This document shows positions 1 to 6,173 of a DNA stretch of 8,281 nucleotides, piece after piece. A program made the position numbers and the translations under genes. Source of the DNA: Actinomycetota bacterium (GTDB lineage Bacteria > Actinomycetota > CADDZG01 > WHSQ01). The stretch spans positions 1 to 8,281 of the forward strand of contig JAHWJK010000072.1 of the NCBI GenBank assembly GCA_019348445.1, given 5' to 3'. A model generated the notes under the pieces. It did not search any database. It was not told where the DNA came from and worked only from the letters and a program-made list of their open reading frames with translations. Positions within the stretch are counted from its first letter, which is position 1, and the number at the start of each line of letters is the position of its first letter.

Positions 1-2
1 GA

Positions 3-212
3 CTCAAGTCACGGAAGTGCGAGCGATGCGGTGCCGGGATGTGGTTCGGCAGACCGATCGCCCTCGAACTGCACCATAAGAACGGAGATCGCCTCGACAA
101 CCGACTCGAAAATCTGGCCATCTACTGCCCGAACTGCCACTCACAGACAGACTCCTACCGAGGCCGCAACATCGGGAAGATAGGCGGTTCCTCCTCGCCC
201 GAACTATCCTGA
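3..212 (+). CDS. HNH endonuclease, C-terminal part (5' end outside window)
   Basis: The reading frame is open from base 3 to a TGA at 210-212 and gives 69 residues of an HNH nuclease whose start lies left of the window. Visible in order are a CxxC pair (C6, C9 of the fragment), an LELHHKNGD segment with the catalytic His pair (H24, H25), the DNRLENL segment with the central Asn (N37), and CPNCHSQTD with the second Cys pair (C42, C45) and final His (H46). The four cysteines should bind a structural zinc, and the His/Asn residues form the metal-dependent nuclease site. This subtype, with the conserved 'CPNCHSQTD' end, is common both in phages and in bacterial chromosomes, often behind a DNA-binding domain that cannot be seen here. 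The stop is 7 bases before tRNA-Leu on the same strand. The domain assignment is firm; the biological role (homing, phage, restriction) is not determinable. Confidence 0.88.
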   Translation, partial: LKSRKCERCGAGMWFGRPIALELHHKNGDRLDNRLENLAIYCPNCHSQTDSYRGRNIGKIGGSSSPELS

Positions 213-219
213 AGACCCC

Positions 220-304
220 GCCCGGGTGGCGAAATTTGGGAGCCGCGCTGCCCTTAAAAGGCAGTGGCCGAAAGGCCGTGTGGGTTCGACCCCCACCCCG
301 GGCA
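220..304 (+). tRNA. tRNA-Leu (anticodon UAA)
   Basis: A full class II tRNA fold can be written. The acceptor stem is GCCCGGG (220-226) with CCCGGGC (297-303) and discriminator A304. The D stem is GCG (229-231) with CGC (244-246). The anticodon stem is CTGCC (248-252) with GGCAG (260-264), around the loop CTTAAAA, placing anticodon TAA at 255-257. A long variable arm contains GGCC-GAAA-GGCC (266-277). The T stem is GTGGG with CCCAC around TTCGACC. The long variable arm plus the UAA anticodon identify the tRNA that reads UUA (and UUG) leucine codons. CCA is not encoded (the next bases are CTA), so it must be added by nucleotidyltransferase. UUA is a rare codon in GC-rich genomes, so this is probably a low-demand isoacceptor. 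Confidence 0.97.
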
Positions 305-332
305 CTAACTGTCGGTGACGACGGCCGCGCTG

Positions 333-941
333 CTAGCCCGCAGAGCCGGCTGGCGCGCGCAGCGCGACGACCTTGCCCACCTCGGCCGTCTTGGTGAATC
401 CATGTTCCGCTTGTGCTTCTGCGACGACGCGCTCGGGACCCACTTCGCCGCGTGTCGCGTCGTCGAAGATCACACTTGCCCCCGGGACGAGATGCGGTAG
501 CCAGCAGAGGAAATCTTCACGGACCGCGTCGTAGTTGTGATCGCCGTCGATCCACAACAGCCCCACCGGCAGGTTCCATCCGGGGGTGACGACGCGGCTC
601 GTCAGGTTGACCAAGCGAACGTGAGGATAGACACCCGTTCGCAGCATGTTCCTGTAGAACGCCCCACGATCCTCCGGTCCGAACTCGCCGCCGAGGGGGC
701 CGCGGAACTCCTCGTGGGGTTCGATCGCGTAGATCGGTGCCTTCCCCCCGGCCTGCGCGCCGAGCGCCAGTGCGATGGTCGACCGGCCGCGGTAGGAGCC
801 GACCTCGACGATGCAACCTTGGTCCACCGCGGCTGCCTCCCGGTAGAGCAGATCCGCCTGCTCCGGCGACAGCCACCCGCGCACCGAACGAACCGGCTCG
901 AGATGATCGGGCCACGTCTTGCGCCGTTGTGTCCTACGCAT
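333..941 (-). CDS. Class I SAM-dependent methyltransferase (Methyltransf_24-like)
   Basis: This encodes 202 residues from ATG at 941 to TAG at 333-335. It looks like a Rossmann-fold methyltransferase of the Methyltransf_24 type. Motif I is VEVGSYRGRS (about 45-54), followed by an acidic residue ending strand 2 (YAIEPHE, E74) expected to bind the ribose of S-adenosylmethionine. IDGDHNYDAV (131-140) is the hallmark of this subfamily, and VIFDD (157-161) gives a pair of acidic residues as in metal- or substrate-binding variants. No signal peptide or membrane segment is seen. The substrate cannot be predicted; relatives act on sugars, small metabolites and O-methyl acceptors. It is the last gene of the minus-strand series, 31 bases after the SCO1664-like gene, and converges on tRNA-Leu with 28 bases between them. 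No Shine-Dalgarno sequence precedes the ATG, so a leaderless transcript or translation by readthrough from upstream is possible. Confidence 0.85.
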   Translation of the reverse strand: MRRTQRRKTWPDHLEPVRSVRGWLSPEQADLLYREAAAVDQGCIVEVGSYRGRSTIALALGAQAGGKAPIYAIEPHEEFRGPLGGEFGPEDRGAFYRNMLRTGVYPHVRLVNLTSRVVTPGWNLPVGLLWIDGDHNYDAVREDFLCWLPHLVPGASVIFDDATRGEVGPERVVAEAQAEHGFTKTAEVGKVVALRAPAGSAG

Positions 942-950
942 CGGGCGACG

Positions 951-980
951 CTATATCAGCGACATGGGGCGCCTATATCA
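951..980 (-). promoter_or_regulatory. AT-rich direct repeat and possible promoter before the methyltransferase gene
   Basis: On the minus strand the octamer TGATATAG occurs twice, at 980-973 and 958-951, exactly 22 bases apart, in otherwise GC-rich DNA just upstream of the methyltransferase ATG at 941. The upstream copy contains the TAG stop of the preceding gene. TTGATA at 981-976 resembles a -35 box, and GATATA at 957-952, 18 bases further on, is a poor -10 match that would start RNA very close to the ATG. This fits a leaderless mRNA, which is common in Actinomycetota. The repeat itself is certain. Its role as a promoter or as a two-site operator is inference. Confidence 0.25.
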
Positions 981-1671
981 AAGGCCACGGCAGCGGACGC
1001 GGCCCCTGGGGCGCCGGGAAGCGGTCTTCCAGCAGCAGCTCCTCCACGCGCTCGAGCGTCGCGCGGGCCTCGTCGGGAGACAACAGCGTCGCGAGCTCGG
1101 CCCCCAACCCTCCCTCGTCGGCCAACGCCGCGCCGAGGCTCTCGAGCTGCAACCGGATCGCGGGAGTCAGGCGTTCTTCAGCGAAGGCCCAGATGACCGT
1201 CCTCAACTTCTCCTCGACGTGGAACGTGAGTCCGTGATCTACGGCCCACAGTCGCCCCGACTCGTCCTCGATCACGTGACCCGCTTTGCGATCCGCGTTG
1301 TTGACGACCGCGTCGAAGGCAGCGAACGCGGCGAGCTCCTCGAGATGGTCGTCCATCAGGACGAAGTAGTGGCGCTCCGGATCGTGAGGGATGAAGACCT
1401 GGAGCGAACCACTGCCGAGGGGGCCGTCGTCTCGGAGAACCGTCGGCGGGACGACTCCCCACGATGCCTCGCTTACCTTCCACGCGGCAACCTCGCGCGC
1501 AGCGAGGGTGCCGGTGGCGAAATCCCATAGCGGGCGCTCACCACGACGAGGCTTGTAGACGGCATTGATCTCGCGGGCTCCATCCGCCACGCGCGTAAGG
1601 AATGTGTAGTTCGACGAGTACGGGATCAACCCGAGCACCTCGATCGCCCCGGTCCGGAGCAACGAGAGCAC
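973..1671 (-). CDS. SCO1664-family protein, PI3/PI4-kinase-like fold
   Basis: This encodes 232 residues from GTG at 1671 to TAG at 973-975. The sequence fits the actinobacterial SCO1664 family (TIGR03843), distantly related to phosphatidylinositol 3-/4-kinases and similar ATP-grasping kinases. Visible are the nucleotide-binding lysine in AVYKPRRGERPLWDF (K40), a catalytic-loop-like stretch FDAVVNNADRKAGH (D120, N124, D127, K129, H132) and a metal-binding-type AVDHGLTF (D145). The kinase-like residues are therefore intact and activity is plausible, but the substrate of the family is unknown. No membrane segment is seen. The GTG start gives an N-terminus (LLRTGAIEVLG) typical of the family. It has no clear ribosome-binding site and lies 16 bases after the DUF3090 stop, so translation is probably coupled. 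In many actinobacteria it travels with DUF3090 and the MSMEG_4193-like phosphatase, as here. Confidence 0.9.
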   Translation of the reverse strand: MLSLLRTGAIEVLGLIPYSSNYTFLTRVADGAREINAVYKPRRGERPLWDFATGTLAAREVAAWKVSEASWGVVPPTVLRDDGPLGSGSLQVFIPHDPERHYFVLMDDHLEELAAFAAFDAVVNNADRKAGHVIEDESGRLWAVDHGLTFHVEEKLRTVIWAFAEERLTPAIRLQLESLGAALADEGGLGAELATLLSPDEARATLERVEELLLEDRFPAPQGPRPLPWPLI

Positions 1672-1687
1672 CTCGGCGGCCGCGGGC

Positions 1688-2200
1688 TCAGGCTTCGGGT
1701 CGATGGCCGTTCGAAGCCGGGCAGTTGTGACCCGACGGATCCATCGGGAGCCCGCACAACTGGCACAACGGGCGTCCCTCGGCGACGACGGCGAGCGCGT
1801 GCAGGACGAAGGTCCGCACTTGATCTTTGCTGAGGAAGAACCGAGCGTCGAATTCGATCTCGTCGGGATCTTCCGGAGGATCTTCCTGTGGCGGCGCGAA
1901 CGACACGACGATGCGATCCGACTCCTCGACGTATCCGATCGCTATCGTGCCGATCCGCCATTCGGGCTCGATCGGCGCCTCCAGCGTCAAGCCCGGGTCT
2001 CGTGCCGGTGTCGCCGTGGAGATCTCGTCGTTCGTGTCGAGCAACAACAGCATCTCGCGCAAACGCTCTGCGAGAAGCTCGACCTGCTGCTTCTCCGCAA
2101 GGAACGTTCGAGCCGACGCTTCCTTGGCCTGGATGAAGAACGTGCGTTCTCCCGGTTCCCCGGTGTAGTCCGCGACGAACGTGTCCGGTGAAACGTCCAC
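1688..2200 (-). CDS. DUF3090 family protein
   Basis: This encodes 170 residues from GTG at 2200 to TGA at 1688-1690. It is recognised as DUF3090 (TIGR03847-type), a conserved actinobacterial family without an assigned function. The N-terminal half carries the GEPGERTFFIQAK segment (about 14-26) and the EKQQVELLAERL helix (36-47). An acidic, proline-rich linker lies at about 103-117. The C-terminus holds a conserved putative metal site, CQLCGLPMDPSGHNCPASNGH (C146, C149, H158, C160, H166), which looks like a small zinc knuckle. The start is supported by GGGAG at 2210-2206, five bases ahead of the GTG. Only one base separates the gene from the preceding phosphatase stop, indicating tight coupling. 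Function is unknown; the cysteine cluster and constant company of a kinase-like protein and a phosphatase suggest a shared pathway. Confidence 0.93.
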   Translation of the reverse strand: MDVSPDTFVADYTGEPGERTFFIQAKEASARTFLAEKQQVELLAERLREMLLLLDTNDEISTATPARDPGLTLEAPIEPEWRIGTIAIGYVEESDRIVVSFAPPQEDPPEDPDEIEFDARFFLSKDQVRTFVLHALAVVAEGRPLCQLCGLPMDPSGHNCPASNGHRPEA

Positions 2201-2201
2201 G

Positions 2202-2819
2202 TCAGCTCCCGTCCTTCGCCGGGATCGACATCAGCGTCGCGTTCAGAGACAGGATCAACGGCCCTCGTTCCGACAGCGAGAAAACCGATACCGATGCGGG
2301 CGCCACGACGATGCGCTGGAACAGGTCGATGTGCACGCCGATGTAGTGCGCCAGCACGAGTTTGATCACGTCTCCGTGGGATACGCAACAGACGTTCCCG
2401 TTCGGATGGTCGGCGGCGATCCGTTCGATCTCATCGAGCGCACGGACCTGCACCTCTCTGAGTGATTCACCGTCGGGGAACCGTGCCGCGGAGGGAAACC
2501 GCTGCACGGTCCCCCACAGCTTCGTCTTCATCAACGATCGCAACGACCGGTTCGTCCATGCGCCATATTCGACCTCGCCGAGAGCGCGACGCGTGTGCAC
2601 CCGCGCCTCGTGACGGGACGCGATAGCCCGCGCGGTCTCGTTGGTTCGTTCGATGGGGCTCGAGTAGATCGCTTCGAACTCGACATCCGCGAGGGTGTCC
2701 GCGACCACCTCCGCCTGTTCCCGGCCCTGCTCCGTAAGCGAGATCCCATCCATCCACCCGCTGAGACGTTTGCCGGTGTGGTCGGTGACCGCGTGTCTCA
2801 CCATGAAGAAGGTCGTCAC
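2202..2819 (-). CDS. Histidine phosphatase / phosphoglycerate mutase-like protein (MSMEG_4193 type)
   Basis: This encodes 205 residues, with the GTG start at 2819 chosen because it overlaps the upstream acyl-CoA ligase stop as GTGA, sits 7 bases after AAAAGG (2832-2827), and immediately gives the expected N-terminal strand TTFFMVRHA. The same frame stays open to 3074, but that extension is low-complexity and overlaps a real gene. Histidine-phosphatase landmarks are R8-H9 (the phosphohistidine), the second arginine in SSPIERTNETA (R58), the acidic GEVEYGAW region (E82/E84) and the second histidine in SHGD (H148). The usual RHG triplet is RHA here, while the catalytic Arg and His remain. The reaction is probably phosphomonoester hydrolysis with an unknown substrate. 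Position next to DUF3090 and the SCO1664-like gene favours the MSMEG_4193 family (TIGR03848) over a glycolytic mutase or cobalamin-pathway CobC. Confidence 0.9.
   Translation of the reverse strand: MTTFFMVRHAVTDHTGKRLSGWMDGISLTEQGREQAEVVADTLADVEFEAIYSSPIERTNETARAIASRHEARVHTRRALGEVEYGAWTNRSLRSLMKTKLWGTVQRFPSAARFPDGESLREVQVRALDEIERIAADHPNGNVCCVSHGDVIKLVLAHYIGVHIDLFQRIVVAPASVSVFSLSERGPLILSLNATLMSIPAKDGS
2206..2210 (-). promoter_or_regulatory. Ribosome-binding site for the DUF3090 gene
   Basis: On the minus strand GGGAG at 2210-2206 is followed by five bases and the GTG at 2200. It lies inside the last codons of the phosphatase gene, so the two are translationally linked. It supports the GTG as the start of DUF3090. 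Confidence 0.6.
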
Positions 2820-4756
2820 GTCACGGCCTTTTGGACGTCCTCCATGGCGCTCGGGTTCTCGAGCGACGATAGGTCTCCCGGATCCTCGCCGAGGATCGTT
2901 GCCCGGATCGCACGTCGCAGGATCTTTGCCGAACGTGTCTTCGGGAGCTCGTTTACGAAACGGATCTGCTCCGGCGCGAACGCCTTCCCCAACTCCGTCG
3001 AGATCGCCGCCTTTACCTCGGCCGCCAATTCCTCCGTCGGTTCGACTCCCGGCTTCACGATGCAGAAACACCAAACGGTCTCGCCCTTGACGTCATGCGG
3101 CACACCGACCGCGGCGCACTCGACGACCGCCGGGTGATCGACTGCGGCCGACTCGAATTCGGCCGGACCTATCCTCTTGCCGGCGATGTTGAGCGTGTCG
3201 TCGGAGCGGCCGTGCAGGAACCAATACCCGTCCTCGTCGACCGACGCCCAATCGCCGTGCACCCACACGTCGCGCCAGCGGGACCAGTACGTTTCGAGGT
3301 AACGATCCGGGTTCCCCCAGAACCCACGCGTCTGCGCGGGCCACGGTTTCGTGCACACGAGCTCGCCGACCTCTCCGACCGGTGCTCGCTTCCCATCCGC
3401 GTCGAAGACGTCCATCGCCATCCCGAGCGACGGCGTACCGAGCGAACAGCTCTTCGTGGGGATCACCGGCGCCTGACCGAGGAAGCACGCGCCCACCTCG
3501 GTTCCCCCGGACAGGTTCATGATCGGGACTCGGCCCCCGCCGACGACGTCGGAGAACCACTTGTAGGGCTCGGGGTTCCACGGCTCGCCGGTCGAGCCGA
3601 GGATGCGGAGCTTCGAGAGATCGTGCTTGCGCACCATCTCTTCCCCCGCGGGCATCAGCGCGCGTACGAGCGTCGGAGAGATCCCCAGGATCGTCACGCC
3701 GTGGCGCTCGCACATCTCCCACAGACGGTCGGCCTCGGGGTAATTGGGCGCTCCTTCGTACATGAAGACCGCCGCGCCGTTGGCGTGACCACCGACCATC
3801 TCGAGCGGGCCCATGATCCACCCCATGTCGGTGACCCAGTAGAGGACCTCACCCGGTCGCGCGTCGAGTTGGTAACGAACCTCCTGCGCGATCTTGACGA
3901 GGAAGCCGCCGTGGACGTGGACGCTTCCCTTCGGCTTACCCGTCGTGCCGGACGTATACGCGATCATGTAGGGCGTCTCGGGATCGAGCGGCGGAGCCTC
4001 GAGACGATCGGACTGATTCGCGAAGACGTCGTCCCACGCTACGTCCTTCGTCGTCAGCGACACGTCGTCTTCCGGGAAGCGCGAGAAGACGAACACCTTC
4101 TGGACCGTCGGAGACGATGCGACCGCGTCGTCGGCCGTTGCCTTCATCGGGACCTTCGTTCCACGCCTGTAGAACCCATCCGCCGTGAACAAGGCTTTCG
4201 CGTTCGAGTCCTGCAGCCGCGTCGCGATCGAGGGTGCACCGAAGCCGGAGAAGATCGGAAGGTAGATCGCGCCGATCTTGGCGATCGCGTACATCGCCGC
4301 CACCGCCTCCGGGATCATCGGCATGTACACCGCCACCGCATCGCCTTCGCCGATGCCGTTGTCCAGTAAGCCGTTCGCCATCCGATTCACGTGAGCCGCG
4401 AAGTCGCGGTAGGTCCACGTTTTCGTAGCTCCGTCCTCGCCCTCCCATATGAGCGCGGGCGACCCCGCCAACGCGCCGGCTGCGTGACGGTCCACGCAGT
4501 TGTAGGTCAGGTTGATCCGGCCCCCGAGGAACCACAGGGGCCACTGCGGACCCTTGCTCGCGTCGAGCAAGCGGTCGTACGGTTCGAAGAACTCGATGCC
4601 GACGTCTTCTATCGCGGCGCTCCAGAACCATTCGACGTCGCGCTGCGAGCGCTCCACGAGCTCCCGGTAATCGGAGATCCCGGTCTTGCGCATGAGGCGC
4701 GTGACGTTCGCGCGCTCGATGTACTCGGGCGTCGGCTCCCAGACGTAGTCGGCCAT
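2816..4756 (-). CDS. Acetyl-CoA-synthetase-like acyl-CoA ligase (AMP-forming)
   Basis: This encodes 646 residues from ATG at 4756 to TGA at 2816-2818, the normal length of the Acs family, with the ACS N-terminal segment (about 40-95) before the adenylation domain. The enzyme joins a carboxylic acid to CoA through an acyl-AMP intermediate. Visible motifs are the P-loop YTSGTTGKPKG (267-277), GTE (418-420), the adenosine-binding VHGDW (D502), the hinge GRSDDTLNIAGKRI (516-529) and the catalytic lysine K611 in PKTRSAKILRR, the site that protein acetylation switches off in Acs enzymes. The position of the tryptophan that confines true Acs to acetate (the WWQTE motif) is G417 in SGGTE, so a larger acyl substrate is likely. 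It starts 9 bases after the ppx stop and overlaps the phosphatase start by GTGA. The family is certain; the gene name acs is deliberately not given because of the pocket. Confidence 0.93.
   Translation of the reverse strand: MADYVWEPTPEYIERANVTRLMRKTGISDYRELVERSQRDVEWFWSAAIEDVGIEFFEPYDRLLDASKGPQWPLWFLGGRINLTYNCVDRHAAGALAGSPALIWEGEDGATKTWTYRDFAAHVNRMANGLLDNGIGEGDAVAVYMPMIPEAVAAMYAIAKIGAIYLPIFSGFGAPSIATRLQDSNAKALFTADGFYRRGTKVPMKATADDAVASSPTVQKVFVFSRFPEDDVSLTTKDVAWDDVFANQSDRLEAPPLDPETPYMIAYTSGTTGKPKGSVHVHGGFLVKIAQEVRYQLDARPGEVLYWVTDMGWIMGPLEMVGGHANGAAVFMYEGAPNYPEADRLWEMCERHGVTILGISPTLVRALMPAGEEMVRKHDLSKLRILGSTGEPWNPEPYKWFSDVVGGGRVPIMNLSGGTEVGACFLGQAPVIPTKSCSLGTPSLGMAMDVFDADGKRAPVGEVGELVCTKPWPAQTRGFWGNPDRYLETYWSRWRDVWVHGDWASVDEDGYWFLHGRSDDTLNIAGKRIGPAEFESAAVDHPAVVECAAVGVPHDVKGETVWCFCIVKPGVEPTEELAAEVKAAISTELGKAFAPEQIRFVNELPKTRSAKILRRAIRATILGEDPGDLSSLENPSAMEDVQKAVT
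2827..2832 (-). promoter_or_regulatory. Ribosome-binding site for the histidine phosphatase gene
   Basis: On the minus strand AAAAGG at 2832-2827 is seven bases before the GTG at 2819 and lies in the last codons of the acyl-CoA ligase gene. It supports the short phosphatase start at the GTGA overlap rather than any start further upstream in that frame. Confidence 0.5.
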
Positions 4757-4765
4757 CCGGCGAAA

Positions 4766-5683
4766 TTATCCTGACGCGAGTAGGCCGATGACGAGGCCGT
4801 CGAGGATGTCGCGCTCGGAAACGAGCACCTCCGGCAGGTCGAACACCTCCATGACGCCCAGCAGGATCTCGGCCCCCGCGACGATCACGTCTGCGCGGCC
4901 CGGCTCGAGACCGGTTACGCGCTTCCGCTGCCCGATCGTCAGCGACTCGAGCCGCCGCGCAAGCGAACGAACGTCGCCGTGGGACAACACGCTGTGGTGG
5001 GTGACGTCGGGGTCGTAAACGGGCGAGCCGGCTTTGAGCGTCGCAAGCTGCGTCACCGTTCCCGCAACCCCGATCAGCCGTGACCCCGGCGCTATCGAAA
5101 GATCGTCCTTGACCTCGGTCAGCGTTTCGTCGATCTCGGCCCGCATCGCTTCGATCTCTTCTGCAGAGGGAGGATCCGACTCGAGATACTTCTCGAACAG
5201 TCTCACGCAACCGATATCAAGTGAGACCAGCCTCTCCGGCTCACCGACTCCGACGATCAGCTCGGTCGAGCCACCTCCGATGTCGACCACCACGACCGTC
5301 CCGGGCTCGTCGAGGTCCGACAGCGTCCCGAGAAAGGTTGCTCGCGCTTCCTCATCGCCGGTGAGGAGCTCGGCATCGGTCCCGGTTAGCTTTCGGACAC
5401 CCTCGAAGAACTCGGCGCGGTTGCGCGCGTCGCGCACCGCAGACGTGCCGGTCACGCGCAAGCGTTCGACACCGAGCTCGCCGCACGTTGCTGCGTATTC
5501 GGCGATCGTTCGCAACGTCCGATCGAGCGCTTCGGGGGCCAGTACGCGGGATCGGTCGACGCCCTGCCCGAGCCGAGTGATGACCATCCGGCGGTCGACG
5601 GACCGGAACCCGCCCGCCTGCTCCTCCGCGACGAGGAGCCGCGTCGAGTTCGTCCCCACGTCGATCGCTGCAACCCTCGTCAT
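4766..5683 (-). CDS. ppx: Ppx/GppA family phosphatase (exopolyphosphatase / pppGpp phosphohydrolase)
   Basis: This encodes 305 residues from ATG at 5683 to TAA at 4766-4768. Members remove terminal phosphate from polyphosphate or convert pppGpp to ppGpp, in the cytoplasm. The actin-like (ASKHA) fold shows as AIDVGTNSTRLLV (6-18, phosphate-1), GTSAVRDARN (79-88), TGDEEAR (E112, matching the catalytic Glu), VVDIGGGSTELIVG (132-145, with D134 and E141) and GVAGTVTQLATL (205-216). It is the short, two-domain type found in actinobacteria, lacking the C-terminal HD-like domains of long Ppx proteins. The start is supported by GGTAGGG at 5695-5689, five bases upstream, and by a TGATG overlap with the DUF501 stop; an open extension to 5803 is a shadow of DUF501. 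The DUF501-ppx order is the one seen in mycobacteria. Whether polyphosphate or pppGpp is preferred cannot be told from sequence. Confidence 0.94.
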   Translation of the reverse strand: MTRVAAIDVGTNSTRLLVAEEQAGGFRSVDRRMVITRLGQGVDRSRVLAPEALDRTLRTIAEYAATCGELGVERLRVTGTSAVRDARNRAEFFEGVRKLTGTDAELLTGDEEARATFLGTLSDLDEPGTVVVVDIGGGSTELIVGVGEPERLVSLDIGCVRLFEKYLESDPPSAEEIEAMRAEIDETLTEVKDDLSIAPGSRLIGVAGTVTQLATLKAGSPVYDPDVTHHSVLSHGDVRSLARRLESLTIGQRKRVTGLEPGRADVIVAGAEILLGVMEVFDLPEVLVSERDILDGLVIGLLASG

Positions 5684-6114
5684 CACGGCCCTACCGAGTA
5701 ACACGGAGCAACGCAGTCGGGGTATCCGGTGTCTGCAAGAGTGCTCGATCCAACCGGATTGCGGCCTTCGACGAGCTCGTGGGCAACGTGCGCGTGCAAG
5801 CACTTCACCCGGTCCGGACCCCCTCCCGGCGGCGCCCCCGAATCTTCGATCACCTCGTGCCGATCACGTCGACGCCGGTATCGCTCCACCGCGTCGGCAA
5901 GGCGGCGACGAAGGTGATCGTCGCGCGCGAGCCGGTCGTTGAGGGCGTTCATCGATCCCGCGGCCTCGATCGCCCCGACACGTCTGACGAGAACGGGACA
6001 CGTCAGCCAGAACAGCGTCGGGAACGGCGAGCCGTCGTCGAGCCTCGGGTAGCTCTCGATGACCATCGGAACCCCGAGATGACAACGACGAGCAACCGCC
6101 CACCGGCCACGCAA
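5683..6114 (-). CDS. DUF501 family protein (true start probably further upstream)
   Basis: As given, 143 residues from TTG at 6114 to TGA at 5683-5685. It is recognised as DUF501, a conserved actinobacterial family of unknown function, by VARRCHLGVPMVIES (7-21), the DDGSPFPTLFWLTCP block (26-40) and GGGPDRVKCLHAHVAHEL (97-114). Conserved C11, C39, C105 and H107 could form a metal or redox site. The family signature continues upstream of this TTG in the same frame (SIVEAQLGRP, codons from about 6144), so the protein is longer at its N-terminus. However, between the TAA at 6183-6181 and the TTG there is no ATG, GTG or further TTG. ATC codons at 6174 (overlapping the S1 stop as TAATC) and 6141 (7 bases after AGGA) are the only start-like options. 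It overlaps the ppx start by one base. Family assignment is secure; the start is not. Confidence 0.88.
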   Translation of the reverse strand: MRGRWAVARRCHLGVPMVIESYPRLDDGSPFPTLFWLTCPVLVRRVGAIEAAGSMNALNDRLARDDHLRRRLADAVERYRRRRDRHEVIEDSGAPPGGGPDRVKCLHAHVAHELVEGRNPVGSSTLADTGYPDCVAPCYSVGP

Positions 6115-6173
6115 AGGACGGCCGAGTTGCGCTTCAACGATGGAGCGGTCCTGCGCCGAGTGCGAAAGTGGGA

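Noticed and set aside
305..332. Terminator between the converging tRNA-Leu and methyltransferase genes
   Set aside because: Only 28 bases are present and no convincing hairpin with a T-run can be drawn on either strand.
537..1530. Overlapping plus-strand frames of 166-219 codons across the methyltransferase and SCO1664-like genes
   Set aside because: Low-complexity Arg/Pro/Ser sequences without motifs, antisense to genes with intact active-site motifs.
2820..3074. 85-codon N-terminal extension of the histidine phosphatase
   Set aside because: Gly/Arg-rich sequence overlapping the ligase gene. The histidine phosphatase fold normally begins at the strand before RH, and a GTGA overlap with a ribosome-binding site marks the real start.
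3095..4369. 424-codon open frame on the plus strand opposite the acyl-CoA ligase gene
   Set aside because: Composition is Arg/Asp/Val-rich with no recognisable domain, and it is fully antisense to a motif-complete enzyme. Long antisense frames are expected in GC-rich codon usage.
3936..5210. 424-codon minus-strand frame spanning the ppx/ligase junction
   Set aside because: It is a frame-shifted, arginine-rich reading of two well-supported genes and shows no motif of its own.
5684..5803. 40-codon N-terminal extension of the Ppx protein
   Set aside because: It overlaps the conserved DUF501 C-terminus. The ASKHA domain starts right at MTRVAAIDVG, and a ribosome-binding site precedes the ATG at 5683.
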